A stretch of DNA of 64,000 bases from Tridacna crocea. Its lineage: Eukaryota > Mollusca > Bivalvia > Cardiida > Cardiidae. Of this stretch, positions 21,101 through 31,157 are shown one piece after another. The stretch spans positions 20,171,673-20,235,672 of the forward strand of contig OX031070.1 in assembly GCA_943736015.1 (NCBI GenBank), given 5' to 3'. Position 1 is the first letter of the stretch. Each line of letters opens with the position of its first letter. Position numbers and translations under genes: made by a program. The notes below the pieces were generated by a model. It ran no database searches. It was not told the DNA's origin and was given only the letters and a program-made list of their open reading frames with translations.

Positions 21101-24100
21101 TACTTATTCTGACAATTGGCTTGCTACAGAGGTAGGATGGTCCTTGGATATATGCAGAAAATTTAATGAAAGCAAGAACTTTTGGCCAATGTTAGCCAGC
21201 ACAGGCTGCCCAGGCTGACCTTGGCTGATACTTTTTAACAGATGCATTAAACCCCCTTTTCACAGAGAAAGGCTAAATGAAATCAACATTCTTGGCACAG
21301 TTTGGACATGTGCATGAAACTTTTCTGTTTGGGAAAAAATCCTAAGGTAAGACTGCAGTATTGTAGATACAGAAGCTAATGTCGAACTAAGTGTTTATCA
21401 TTCAGCGTGTAACATGATTATTTATAATACTGTGTTTTAGGAAAATGGGTTAATTAATACATTACAAAACACATTCAAGTTTTTCTCCAAATAAATGCAC
21501 CACAGCACATGAAACATGATTGGTGAAAGGAGCGTGACTGCTTTGTACAAGAAGTAATATATTTTTCAAAAATGCTTTCAAGGTTAATTTAAAAAAAAAA
21601 AAGGCCTTTGCTTTCATAATTGTAATTGCTACAATTATGCCATAAGTACAAGTAAGTACTCGTGCAATGAATTGACCTTTCTGTAAACGTGAGTTTGGCA
21701 TGCCCCCCTTAATAATGCCTGACAAGCCAACCAGAAAATGGTATTGAATTCAAAGAGAAAGAGCGCTTATTTCAGTTTTATTCTAGCTGATATTTCGCTC
21801 AAGGTTAATTACAAAAAAAATTTTCCCGAACTTTCTTGTCAATTCAAATTGTGTTGGCTGTTTTGATAATTAAATAGACATGATCAAATTATCACATGTC
21901 TATAGAAAATTGTGTCAGACTTTTTTGTTTACATGATACCCATACTGCGTTTTCATTGGCTGATAAGACGTTAGAAGTCCTATCAATCAAAAGCGGCAGA
22001 AAGGTCAATTATAAGTATAATGTTTCAGAAAAGCTTAACCCTTTACCAACTGTCTTATGATTTGATGACCCTGAGGAAGACAGGGTTTAAATACCCCCGC
22101 GCCCCCCGCAAGATTTTCTATACTTCCAGGATAACCAAAATTATGAATTATTATGTCTTCAGAATATACAGACTGTTTGAACTATATTTTTCATTCATTG
22201 CAAGATACTTTAGATCCAAGGTCAGAATGTTTGTTCTCTGCTCACTTGATCTACATGGGGTGTAGATCCATAATCAGATTTTACAACCTGATCCATCTTA
22301 CAAACTTCACCCTTTTCCAAACAATTGAAGGTTTAAATGATGCTGGGGAAGAAGCCTTCTGAAAATATTGTGGGAAAAGGAGAAAATGCTGGTTACCAGC
22401 ATTTTCTCCTTTTCCCACAATATTTTTAAAAGCTTTCTTACTCAGGGGTTGCTTTAACTTGGGATTGTGTGGTAAAGGATTAATGTACAGTGTGGTAAAA
22501 TGACACAAACTCCTTAGAATCACATGTATAGTTGACTTTATGTCTTTGTTTTCCAGGTGGCATCACAGGTGGTATAGAAATATGCATCACGTTTCCTACC
22601 GAATATGTAAAAACCCAGTTACAGCTTGATGAAAGGTCTGGAAAGGCTCGAAGATATACTGGACCAATCAACTGTGCACATGTCACTGTAAAAGACTTTG
22701 GTTTTAGGGGTCTATATAGGGGTCTCTCAGTGTTGTTGTATGGATCTATACCTAAATCAGCTGTCAGGTAGGTCTACTCTTTTAGCTTTAAGTAGAAATC
22801 TCTATTCTCAACAGACATGAAGGTTCTGGCTTGATATAAACAGGTGAAAATGCAAACTGCTGGTTCTTTCCCACAATGTTTTCAATGGCCTTCCTCCTCA
22901 GGGTCATTAAAGGTAGGTATTTAGATTTTTCACATCACACCAAATTAAAGAAAATATATGTAATAGAAATTTATATGAAAAAACAATACAAATCATCAAT
23001 GATTATAAAAATACGAAAATTATTATGGCAGAAGAGCTTAGCTCTCTACCAAACGACGAAATTCTAGACTTATTCCAAATTGAAATCATTTGCAGACAAC
23101 AAAGCAATTAGATGTGATTTTGGAATTGAAATTAGGTTTTTGGGTAGGATGAACATATTTTGGGGAAAGAAGAAAATGCTGGCAACCAATATTGTCAAAA
23201 GTCTTCTGTAGAGTCATGAAAACCCAGGATTGTTTGGTAAAGGAATATGGTTCAGTAATTTAAGATAACACAAGATATTTAAAAAGTGAATCAAATTTTT
23301 AACTTCTCCACACTCAACATCTGAAGGTATCTTTGTTGACAGTGCAGTTAACTCTTTACCACACAATCACAACTTTTAATGATCTTGAGAAAGAAGCCTT
23401 ATGAAAACATTGTGGATAAAGGAGAAAATGCTGGTAACAAGCATTTTCTTCTTTTACCACAATGTTTTTTACCCTTACAAAACCAAATTTCAATTTTTCA
23501 GTCAGATTTATTTTGTCGTTTGCAAATGCTTTCAATTTGGAGCAGTCTATAATTTTGTCATTTGTAAAGAGTTAAAGATTAGAGACTGCAGAATATGTGT
23601 TAAGTTTGCATCTCCATTTCTGTGTCCATAATTCTAACAAATAATTCAACTAAAAACTCTTTCAAAATCAAAATGGAGTGGCCTTCAAATCAAAATTGAG
23701 TGGCTTGATCTACCTAAGAGATACTCATTACATAACTTTAGCATGTAACAAAAAGAATTTCGGGAACATTTTATCATTTCAGTATAGACTATATCTAATC
23801 CCATAAAAAATCTCCAGACTAAATTATTGGTTTCTGTTTGACACTGCACTGAGAAACTGCTTTGGTTTTTGGGAATCAATATAGCAACCCTCTTGATCAA
23901 GCTGACATAATAACTGGTTAAAGGCATGGGATTGGAAACTCTATGGGAGAAAATCAATGTCTTGTTAACCCTTTCCCAAATGACAAATTTTCGACTTTTC
24001 CAAACTCAAAGAGTTTGCAGGCGACAATTTCAAATTTGATAAAAATGGCAGAAAGTTCTCCAGATGTGTAGAAAACACTGTGGGAAAAGGAGAAATTGCT

Positions 24101-27100
24101 CGTTACGAGCAATTTGTCCTTTTCACACAGTGTTTTCTAAAGACTTGTACTGCAGACACGTAAAAACAAGGGCTTGTTTGGGAAAGGGTTAAAGGAGATG
24201 CTAGATTATATCTAGACAGAATTATACCTCCACCACAAACAGAAGCCATTTGAAAGCATTGTGGGAAATGGAGAAAGTGTTAGTAGGTTAATTAGCATTT
24301 TTTCCTTGTCCCTCAATGTTTTTTACAGCATCAGAGATCAGTCACATCATTTGAGCCACAGTAAAACTATCCTTTGCAAAATCTATCAATTTGGACAAGT
24401 CTTTATTTTTGTTTTGTGGTAAAGAGTTACTGGCATCTCTATTTGTACTGATTAATGGGCTGTCTAGCTATTTGTCCTTAGCTTAAAGATTTTGTCAGAA
24501 TGATGTTTTACAGCTAATTGAACAGTACCGGTATTTCAGTCTTTTTTTCAGCAGTATTTCAATTTTGCTTTCAGTAACTAAACTGAGTTCCACAGGGCTT
24601 TTCCCATTGACATTTCAAAATGATCAAGTTTTCCAGCAGAGATTGAACCTGGATCTTCTGCTTATAAATCCAGCTACTGAATCACAATGAAGTTTAGGCT
24701 TGGCCTAAAAGTTAGCAGTTCTAAGATGAGGAAAAATGAAAATGTCCAGATAGTAAAAAATCATTACCTAACAATCCCATGTTTAACACACACGAGAAAA
24801 GGAGAAATTACTTAATCGTTTACTACAGCTTTTAATGACCCTGAGGAAGAGGCCTTTTGAAATCTTTGTGGGAAAAGGAGAAAATGCTGGTGACCAGCAT
24901 TTTCTCCTTTTCCCACAAATTTTTCTACTCTATCAAAGAAAGAATGCATCATTTGAGCCACTGTGAAATTATCATGTACGAATGCTTTCTGTTTGGATAG
25001 GTCTAAAATTCTGCTGTGTGATAAAGGGTTAACCCTTTACTACGTAGATACTCATTTCTACGCATTGCTTGTAGGAGCCTTTGGAAAACATTGTGGCTAA
25101 AGGTGAAATTGCTTGTGACAAGCAATTTCACCTTTTGCAACAATGTTTTCTACACTATCAAAAGGTGTCATATACACATAAGAAACAGCTTCATCCTTGC
25201 TGTTATTAAGGGTCAATTAGAAATACCACAGAGATGCCTTATGGGTATGGGGTAAAGGGTTAAGCAGCCAGCATCTCCATCTCCATTTCTAAGCTTTTAA
25301 AGACAAACTTCAATTGTTTTGACTGCATTCTATTTCATTGGCTGCAGATGCTTCAATTTACTGTACTATTTTCAAAGGTCTCTTTCCTGTGGGTTCATTA
25401 AAACTCGGAATTGTATGGTAAAGTTTTACTAGTCAGAATATCTCACAGAATGCCATACAGGGTTGATATGAGATTGAACTGCATGTTACATGCCATTGTG
25501 TCTGGCATTTACATTTACATTTATCTCTTATACTGCTACAGTTATAGTCATGAACATTTTCTCTTTGGAAAATATCCAAATACACATTTCAGTTTTCCAG
25601 CAATATATCTCAGCAAGCTATCTTACATTGTAGATCCAGCTGTCCATGAAAATACCTAATGTTGCCCTTTGAGTTCAGATAACATTATCCTGTTAATTTT
25701 GCAGATTTGGTGTTTTTGAAGAGCTTAAAAGACATGCTGTTGATTCAAATGGCGTTTTAACACCTTCCAAAAGACTGTTATGTGGATTAGGTATGGAAAA
25801 CAGTATGATTGAAATTGGTTGTGTATGTATGTTTGTGTTACGGTAGATACAAATGAGTTTGTGTCATCCTCAGATACCCCAGGGTCTCCCTATTTGCTAC
25901 GCTACATCGACCCTGGGACAATTGACTAATAAAACTTTGAATCAGCCGCCGAAAATCGATACTAAACGTCATACCGTACAGTACACTCGCCCATCACAAA
26001 ATGATGATAGAACCAATGAAAAGCCAGCATTCGGCCAGCGGTAAAGCGAGCGGCCGAAAATCGATACGAAACGTCATAGCGTACAGTACACTCGCCCATC
26101 ACAAAATGATGATGGAACCAATGAAAAGCCAGCATTCGGCCAGCGGTAAAGCGAAGGAAATTTAACTAATTGTCCCAGGGGTCGATGTAGCGTAGCAAAT
26201 AGGGAACCCGGGGTATCCGAGGATGAGTTTGTGTCATGACCTTGCCTGTTTGTATGTTGTTAGGGGGTGAGAAAAGGGGAAGGAGTTTTTCCATATCTTT
26301 TGTTTGCCTTAACTTTTAGTTCAAACATCATTTTTGAAACTAAAAATCTAATTTGACCAAACTCCACATAAATGATGTTGGCATGGTCCTCTTCAGAACT
26401 TCGTCATAAAATGTAATTACTAAGTGGTAAAATATGTTTGCCATGCTGACAAAATAAAAAACAAATAAATGATAATTCTGTCAGTCTTCTTCTCCAAAAC
26501 AGCGCATAGAATTCCCTAGGCTGCAAGTTGGCATTAATTACCCATTGGTGGATTGTTGATATGATTTTGATCTAGTATACAACATGGCTAATGTGGGCAT
26601 GGTTCATAACAAGCTGCATTTAAGCTTTTAACTGATGAAAGGAAGAAACTGCTCTCTCCATATGACATAGTTTGTTACCATTTATCACACATTTCCTTTA
26701 TTCTTAAATTTGTTATTCTTTTTTTCACTCATATGAAGAAAAATATCATTCAATGAATTGTATTACATTTTTCAACGGTAAATACTTTAGATATAAACAA
26801 GTATACAATTAAATTTTTTCCACACAATCCTGATCTTTAATGACCCTGAGGAAGGACCCTATAGAAAACATTGTGGGAAAAGGAGAAAATGCTGGAAACC
26901 AGCATTTTCTCCTTTTCCCACGACATTTTCTACCCTAACAAAGTCAGAAATCATAATATTAACAAGATTTAATTTGTCGTCTGCAGATGCTTTGAATTTA
27001 GTCCAGTCCAGAAATTTGTCCAATATCGTTTCAGTATCTGTCAAGATTTTAAAAACAACTTACTATTTAGAAGAAGCTGATCCACTTATAAAATGTTTGA

Positions 27101-30100
27101 AACTAAACTGTGAATTTATCTCTATCTATGCAGGTGCTGGTATTGCAGAAGCCATTTTTGCTGTCACACCTATGGAAACAGTAAAAGTAAAATTTATAAA
27201 TGACCAGACATCTGCGAATCCAAGATTTAGAAGTTTTTTTCACGGAGTAGGACAAATTTATAAAAGTGAAGGTAAGCCAGTCAGTTACTGCTGGCAGTTA
27301 GTCAGCTGCTTTTCTCTTTCAAGGGATGAACTAAACCAAATACTACCTAAAGCTACCTTTTTGCAGCAAATCACTTATAAAAATTCTTTGGTTCAAGGAA
27401 AAATTGATCAGTCAGCAATCTGTTCTTATGATACAATGTTTTCTGTGCACAAAATACTAGTAACTTTGTGTTGCAAACTCCTCCATCAGTTTTCCTTCAA
27501 TTATATTGAAACTTTGCACTTTATAATGATCATATATTGAAGATTTTCTAGATGCAATTTCCAAGTGTCAACTCTTCCTGGTTGAGGAATTATCTCCCCT
27601 TGAACTTGATGTTTTTTTTTTTCTGTCAAAGCGTTGGCGGGGGTATTCTCATTCAGTGACATCTCTAGTTTTATCTAGTTTTTTAGGCAGTTGTAAAAAT
27701 ATAAAAAATTTCTTGAAAAGTGATTGTTGCAACATACCATTGTATTTCTCAGCACATGTTATGAACATAGATTCTATGGAGAAGAGCTAGTAAATAATCT
27801 AATTGGCAACAATCAGTGAAGTATTTTACTTTTTTAGGTCTTGGAGGCTTATACCAAGGACTAACACCTACCATTTTAAAACAAGGAACCAATCAGGCTA
27901 TGAGATTTTATGTAGTTGAAACTTGTAAAAATTGGTACAGAGGCGGTGATCCTAACAAATCAATACCAGTCTACATAACTGGTATTTTTGGCGGGTTTGC
28001 AGGGGCTGTTTCTGTATTTGGTAATACACCCATAGACGTTGTGAAAACTAGATTACAGGTAATTGTCTTTTGGAACTTTTTATCAGTTATCAGTAATTAT
28101 TAAGTACAGCGATTTTCTTTCACTTACTATTCTGAGGCTTAGTAATTCTTTCCAAAATGATAAATTCTAGGTTCTACCAAATTCAAATCTTCTGCTGTGG
28201 ATGAATTCAAAGTACCATAGTTACAAATGAATTCAAGTTCTCTGACATGGTAAAACAATATCATAAAGGGAGGCAATGTTAGGTACCAGTATTTTCTCAT
28301 TTTTACACATTGATTTGAAAATCAGTTGCTCTGAGGGTCATCAAAACTCAGAATTATTTAGTGAAGAGTTAACCCATTACCAGACAATCCCTACTTTTGA
28401 CAACCCCGAAAAAGAAGCCCATAGAAAACATTGTGGGAAAAGGAGAAAATGCTGGTAACCAGCATTTTCTCCTTTTCCCACAATGTTTTCTACTGTACAC
28501 AAAACAAATTTCAAATTTTCACTCGCTTTTATATTGTTGTCTGCAAATGCTTTTGATTTGGACAAGCCTAAAATATGGTTATTTGGTAATGAGTTAAGCT
28601 TGCATTCTTACTGACAGAGATACCTGTCTCTGCCAGTGGAAGTGTAAGGGTCAGAACTCCAGCCCAGGAGGTATGGTTTCAGTTCTAATACAGGCCATAC
28701 CGGCTGAAAAACCAGAATGACCTCTCTCCTCACTCTTAGGATATATGAGTAGTGTTAACACCAATCCATCTGTATCAAGCTAATTTTATGGTAAACAATA
28801 TCACATTAATATGGCTTATTCTCTTACTTATACTGTATCAGTAGAAATTTTTGTGATTTCACAAATTTGGAAAATTCACAAATTGTTATATAATAACAAA
28901 TAATGAATCACTTGACTTCGCAAACATTTCAATATGCAAAATGTCTAGAATCTGTAATTCGCAAAATTGTTGTCATTCATATATATCCGTGTAAATTATA
29001 CAGTATTGTAGTCTTAATTATTTACCAAACAGCGAAATTTTAGACTGGTCCAAATTAAAAGCAATTACAGATGAAAAAATAAAAGTGACTGAAAATTTGG
29101 ACTTTGTATTGTGAAGGGTAGAAAACACTGGTTACAAGCATTTTCTCCTTTTCTGACAATTTTCAAAAGGCTTCTTTCTCAGGGTCATTGAAGGTTGGGT
29201 TCATTTGTTAAAACATAGGACTTTTCCCATAATGTATAAACTGAATGTTGAGGCATTTGTTTCGATATAATTTCTATTTTATTCTTCTTTACAGGGCTTA
29301 GACGCTAAGAAATATAAAGGAACACTAGATTGTGCAATAAAAATATGGAAACATGAGGGGCCAAGAGCGTAAGTTGAGCAGCAGCTGCTGTATTTTGTTT
29401 AATTTTAAGTGCACCTAAGCAGAGTGCTGAATTGGAGCTTTTGAAGTGTTCAATGTGTCCATTATGCTTTATCTGTCATGAACATTAACTGTGGTTTCAA
29501 TTTTCTTAACTAGTTTCATTGCATTTTTTCACTTCTATGAGACAAACTTTAAGATTTTTTGTTAAAAACTGCAAGGCCTAGATTGTTGAAATTTTGGATC
29601 CACAGATTTTTTATTACAGTTGTTAAGATTGTGTCAGCAGGACAAGGCTGGACCTCAAGGTTACAGTGTCCTGTGTCAAGGTCACATGTCATGGAGAATT
29701 TCAAAAATCTTCCTGGTTGAAAACCAGATGGTATTTTAAATGCAGCTTTTTCATGTGGCCCATCCTAAACTGTTGGTAAACTATTATGGCCCTGGGGTCA
29801 AAGATTGCCATGCCTTCGTGATCAGATATTTCACAAAAAAAATTTTTTTAGTATGCCTAAGCATGAAGAGCTCAAGGTGAGCTTTGATTGTGCTGTGTCC
29901 AATACTTTTGAAACTTGGTGGAAATGTTTTTCTTGATAATATATCACACAAGTACAAAATCAGGTCTTGCTGGTTTGAAAAGTAGGTTACTAGGACAAAT
30001 CTTAGAAAAACCATGTGTACAGTCTAGAGGCCAGATTTTCATTCAGATAGAAAAATAATTGCAGCAAGAGGCAGAGTGAAATTGTTAACCAGTACCTTTT

Positions 30101-30300
30101 TGTCCCTCTAAGTTTTTCAAAGCTTTCTACCCATGCGTTGTTAAATTGTGCAATCATTTGGTAATGGAATAATGAAATGTCTTTTTTGCAGGTTTTATAA
30201 AGGCACAATGGCAAGAATGAGTCGAGTGTGTCTGGATGTTGCCATCACCTTCATGATCTTTGATTCGTTCATGTCGGCCTTCAACAAAGTTTGGAAATGA
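12069..30300 (+). CDS. SLC25A1: Mitochondrial tricarboxylate (citrate) carrier, complete seven-exon coding region
   Basis: This inner-membrane carrier exchanges mitochondrial citrate for malate, supplying cytosolic acetyl-CoA. Coding exons: 12069-12144, 22557-22767, 25705-25790, 27134-27271, 27838-28058, 29295-29368, 30192-30300. All introns are GT-AG and the joined length is 915 nt, 304 residues; the human protein is 311. The three mitochondrial-carrier signatures PX[DE]XX[KR] are present: PTEYVK at 39-44, PMETVK at 137-142 and PIDVVK at 235-240, one per roughly 100-residue repeat, implying six membrane helices. Citrate-carrier-like blocks include [40 protein letters not shown] and the C-terminal [11 protein letters not shown]. 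There is no long N-terminal presequence, as in the human carrier. Intron 1 is 10.4 kb and mostly MITEs and SINE remnants. The ORF is intact. Confidence 0.94.
12530..12764 (-). mobile_element. TTAA MITE, subfamily A, in SLC25A1 intron 1
   Basis: TTAATTCTTTACCAAACAAC to GGTAATGAGTTAA; the hairpin is intact. Confidence 0.87.
13080..13142 (+). repeat. Decayed tRNA-like SINE head
   Basis: TTAGCTCAGTGCATTGG resembles a Pol III A box with D-arm, followed by an anticodon-like arm. No convincing B box is left. Confidence 0.3.
13425..13654. mobile_element. TTAA MITE chimera with two like ends
   Basis: Both ends are of the right-hand type: GACAAACTTTAGCTTTGTCC on the left, and GGACCAGTCTAATTTTTGTT on the right. 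The hairpin is partly lost. Confidence 0.7.
14617..14850 (-). mobile_element. TTAA MITE, subfamily A, diverged
   Basis: TTAA at 14617 and AAAGGGTTAA at 14847. A weaker copy abuts it and runs to about 15060. Confidence 0.65.
15290..15510 (-). mobile_element. TTAA MITE, subfamily A
   Basis: TTAACTCATTACCAAATG to GGTAATTGGTTTA; the hairpin has a TAACTGG right centre. Its right flank matches that of the copy at 8538. Confidence 0.85.
15641..15871 (-). mobile_element. TTAA MITE, subfamily C
   Basis: TTAACCCCTTCCCAAACGAC to GGGAAAGGGTTAA. It is near-identical in type to 7612-7842 and 19824-20051. Confidence 0.9.
16178..16400 (+). mobile_element. TTAA MITE, subfamily A, diverged
   Basis: It starts GTAACCCCTTACCATACACT. 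The hairpin centre is AGATGATCAG, distinct from the usual sequence but still paired. Confidence 0.65.
16771..16994 (+). mobile_element. TTAA MITE, subfamily B
   Basis: TTAACGCTTTCCCAAACAAG to GGAAAGGGTAA. The stem GAGAAATTGCTCA/TGAGCAATTTCTC is perfect around loop TAA. Confidence 0.87.
17332..17560 (-). mobile_element. TTAA MITE, subfamily A
   Basis: TTAACTCTTTACCACAAGAC to GGTAAAGGGTTAA with the hairpin intact. Confidence 0.9.
17570..17640 (-). repeat. tRNA-derived SINE head fragment
   Basis: On the minus strand GGTAGCTCAGTCAGTAGGGC is a Pol III A-box/D-arm, followed by GTACAGGACTTGG as in the family 3 head. Confidence 0.5.
18292..18620 (+). repeat. tRNA-derived SINE, family 3, diverged
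   Basis: The head is CAGTAGCTCAATCAGTAGCA. The body blocks AAAGGCAGCCAG, AAAGAATGTC, CAGGGAAGCAT and GAAATAATGT match 1215-1540 in order. Confidence 0.6.
18708..18935 (-). mobile_element. TTAA MITE, subfamily A, diverged
   Basis: TTAACACTTTACCACACAAC to GTGGTAAATGTTAA. The hairpin has several mismatches. Confidence 0.7.
19177..19419 (-). mobile_element. TTAA MITE, subfamily A, first of a tandem pair
   Basis: TTAACTCTTTACCAAATGAC to GGTAAAGAGTTAA. The right TTAA is the left TTAA of the next copy. Confidence 0.87.
19416..19578 (-). mobile_element. TTAA MITE, right hairpin arm deleted
   Basis: It shares TTAA with its neighbour. It runs through GAGAAAATGCTGGTTACGAG and then jumps to the outer right part GTGGTAATAGGTTA. 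Confidence 0.75.
19824..20051 (-). mobile_element. TTAA MITE, subfamily C
   Basis: TTAACCCTTTCCCTAACGAC to GGGAAAGGGTTAA. Confidence 0.88.
20172..20622 (-). mobile_element. Two diverged subfamily A MITEs in tandem
   Basis: First copy about 20172-20412 (hairpin AAAAAATGCTGGTTAACAGC), second about 20410-20622 (AGAAAATGCTGGTTAATAG). Ends are degraded. Confidence 0.6.
20619..20836 (-). mobile_element. TTAA MITE, subfamily A
   Basis: TTAACCAATTCCCAAACAAC to GGTAATGGGTTAA. It shares TTAA with the subfamily D copy that follows. Confidence 0.87.
20833..21066 (-). mobile_element. TTAA MITE, subfamily D
   Basis: TTAACCCTTTACCCCATAAG to GAGTAAAGGGTTAA. The stem reads TGTGACAAAAGG/CCTTTTGTCACA, where the copy at 556 has GGC/GCC at the same pairs. 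Confidence 0.88.
21887..22016 (+). repeat. Dispersed repeat shared with 62690-62795
   Basis: AATTGTGTCAGACTTTTTTG, TTACATGAT, TTTCATTGGC, GATAAGAC and GGCAGAAAGGTCAATTAT occur in both places in the same order. Confidence 0.7.
22304..22484. mobile_element. TTAA MITE chimera, almost wholly palindromic
   Basis: Both ends are of the left-hand type (CCTTTTCCAAACAATTG and, inverted, CCTTTACCACACAATCCC), so the whole 180 bp folds on itself. Confidence 0.72.
22557..22767 (+). CDS. SLC25A1: SLC25A1 coding exon 2
   Basis: Residues 26-95: helix 1, signature [25 protein letters not shown]. Acceptor TTTTCCAG, donor AG|GTAGGT. Confidence 0.95.
22907..23020 (+). repeat. Dispersed repeat shared with 55503-55620
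   Basis: Shared ordered blocks include AAAGGTAGGTAT, TTTTCACATC, CACCAAAT, TATATGAAAAAACAATACAA and TCATCAAT. Each copy abuts a broken MITE. Confidence 0.7.
23038..23250 (-). mobile_element. TTAA MITE, subfamily A, decayed
   Basis: Left end TCTCTACCAAACGAC and right end GATTGTTTGGTAAAGG are clear. The right hairpin arm is missing. Confidence 0.6.
23348..23575 (+). mobile_element. TTAA MITE, subfamily A
   Basis: TTAACTCTTTACCACACAATC to TTGTAAAGAGTTAA with a mildly mismatched hairpin. Confidence 0.87.
23965..24192 (-). mobile_element. TTAA MITE, subfamily B
   Basis: TTAACCCTTTCCCAAATGAC to GGGAAAGGGTTAA; loop region GCTCGTTACGAGC. Confidence 0.88.
24228..24429 (+). mobile_element. TTAA MITE, subfamily A, decayed
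   Basis: GAAGCCATTTGAAAGCATTG leads into a broken hairpin and the copy ends GTGGTAAAGAGTTA. Confidence 0.55.
24629..24700 (-). repeat. tRNA-like SINE head
   Basis: On the minus strand GATTCAGTAGCTGG precedes CCAGGTTCAATCTCTGC, a Pol III B box. No clear body was matched. Confidence 0.4.
24812..25032 (+). mobile_element. TTAA MITE, subfamily A
   Basis: TTAATCGTTTACTACAGC to GATAAAGGGTTAA. It shares TTAA with the subfamily D copy that follows. Confidence 0.82.
25029..25263 (+). mobile_element. TTAA MITE, subfamily D
   Basis: TTAACCCTTTACTACGTAG to GTAAAGGGTTAA. The inner stem GCTTGTGACAAGC replaces GCTCG/CGAGC of other D copies with both arms changed together. Confidence 0.88.
25705..25790 (+). 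CDS. SLC25A1: SLC25A1 coding exon 3
   Basis: It encodes [11 protein letters not shown] through LLCGL. Acceptor TTTTGCAG, donor G|GTATGG, 86 nt. Confidence 0.92.
25853..26237. mobile_element. 355-bp inverted-repeat element with 15-bp flanking duplication
   Basis: The 15-bp ATGAGTTTGTGTCAT stands at 25853-25867 and 26223-26237. Between them, 25868-26222 has inverted ends of about 57 bp starting CCTCRGATACCCC, with a few differences. The interior is a 105-bp unit in two near-identical tandem copies (25948-26052 and 26053-26157), beginning GCCGAAAATCGATAC. It lies in SLC25A1 intron 3. Confidence 0.85.
26330..26470 (+). repeat. Fragment of GGCCAGCGAGC-type dispersed repeat
   Basis: GGCATGGTCCTCTTCAGAAC matches the CCATGGTCCTCTTCAGAATT stretch at 63745-63765, with weak similarity on both sides. 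Confidence 0.45.
26805..27020 (+). mobile_element. TTAA MITE, subfamily A, upstream of SLC25A1 exon 4
   Basis: Left end AATTTTTTCCACACAATCC is worn and the right end stops near GTCCAGAAATTTGTCC. The hairpin is intact. Confidence 0.8.
27134..27271 (+). CDS. SLC25A1: SLC25A1 coding exon 4
   Basis: It encodes [20 protein letters not shown] through YKSE, with the second carrier signature. Acceptor ATGCAG, donor G|GTAAGC, 138 nt. Confidence 0.95.
27838..28058 (+). CDS. SLC25A1: SLC25A1 coding exon 5
   Basis: It encodes [17 protein letters not shown] through DVVKTRLQ, with the third signature PIDVVK. Acceptor TTTTTAG, donor CAG|GTAATT. Confidence 0.95.
28139..28372 (-). mobile_element. TTAA MITE, subfamily A, decayed
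   Basis: Left TTAGTAATTCTTTCC, right GTGAAGAGTTAA; little hairpin is left. It shares TTAA with the next copy. Confidence 0.6.
28369..28597 (+). mobile_element. TTAA MITE, subfamily A
   Basis: TTAACCCATTACCAGACAATC to GGTAATGAGTTAA with a perfect hairpin. Confidence 0.9.
29014..29211 (-). mobile_element. TTAA MITE, subfamily A, left hairpin arm deleted
   Basis: TTAATTATTTACCAAACAGC start. GAAAACACTGGTTACAAGC shows loss of the left stem. Confidence 0.75.
29295..29368 (+). CDS. SLC25A1: SLC25A1 coding exon 6
   Basis: It encodes [20 protein letters not shown] through GPR. Acceptor TTTACAG, donor GC|GTAAGT, 74 nt. Confidence 0.93.
29550..29830 (+). repeat. Fragment of GGCCAGCGAGC-type dispersed repeat
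   Basis: AAGGCCTAGA and ATGGCCCTGGGGTCAAAGATT correspond to AAGGCCTAGG and ATAGCCCTGGGGTTAAAATT near 63840-63925. Confidence 0.45.
30192..30300 (+). CDS. SLC25A1: SLC25A1 last coding exon
   Basis: It encodes [19 protein letters not shown] through NKVWK and a TGA stop at 30298-30300. Acceptor TTTTTTGCAG. Confidence 0.95.
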
Positions 30301-30547
30301 GTGAATGCAGCATCTCAACAACATACATGTAGTTGTGAACCCTTGCCCTTCAATATACAGTCAGACATAAGTTGAGCATCACCAAAACTGACCAGCAATA
30401 GCCCATGTGCTTAGACCAGCATTACTCATGCCCACAGTTTCCCATTTCTGGGCTTTGGAAAGTTTTCTCATAGCCATCCTTTCGTTTGGCTCTTAAATCA
30501 GCCTGTTACTTGTCTAATGGGTCTGTGCATAGCCTGAAAATATACCA

Positions 30548-30553
30548 AATAAA
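30548..30553 (+). terminator. Putative polyadenylation signal of SLC25A1
   Basis: AATAAA lies 248 nt past the stop codon, and the stretch between is not obviously repetitive. Confidence 0.5.
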
Positions 30554-30617
30554 AGGTTATCCATTAAAAAAATTATGACTTAATTTGTTCTGGTGATGGT
30601 TAACTTATGCCTGACTG

Positions 30618-30890
30618 TATATATGACCTGCAACATGCAAAAAGCTGCATTCGGACATTCTCATAAAATGTTGTTTCAGATAAGCCTACGGAGTCCTCAC
30701 AGGCTAATCTGCAACAACACTATCTGTCTTTATGTAATGTTCTGTTTTGCGCAAGTCTACTGTAGCACAAAATCTAATATGGTCATAAAGTGCTGTCTTG
30801 GATTAGACTGTGCACTGCGCAGGCTGATCTGAGATGACACTTTACACAAATGTCTGAATGCCTCATTTCATGTGTTGCAGGTCAAATATA
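30618..30890. mobile_element. Foldback MITE with TATATNTGACCTGCAACA ends
   Basis: The left end TATATATGACCTGCAACATG pairs with the right end, which reads TATATTTGACCTGCAACACA inverted. Inner blocks GCATTCGGACATT and CACAGGCTAATCTG are also repeated inverted. Confidence 0.72.
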
Positions 30891-30935
30891 GATACAAAAT
30901 CTTGGCATCATATACCAGTGCAGTTTCTGAACCCA

Positions 30936-31157
30936 TTAACTCTTCACCAAACAATAAAATTTTAGCATTGTCCAAACCCAAAGCATTTGCAGATGACAAA
31001 ATAAAAGTGACTGGAAATTTGTTTTGTGAAGGGTAGAAAACATTGTGGGAAAAGGAGAAAATGCTGGTTACCAGTATTTTCTCCTTTTCCCACAATGTTT
31101 TCTAATGGCTTCTTTCTCAGGGTCGTCAAAAGTAGGAATTGTGTTGTTATGCGTTAA
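30936..31157 (-). mobile_element. TTAA MITE, subfamily A, first of tandem pair
   Basis: TTAACTCTTCACCAAACAAT to TTGTTATGCGTTAA, which is also the start of the next copy. Confidence 0.87.

Noticed and set aside
26974-27133. N-terminal extension of the coding frame around SLC25A1 exon 4
   Set aside because: The open frame upstream of 27134 lies partly in a MITE and ignores a clear acceptor (ATGCAG). Downstream of 27271 it ignores the donor.
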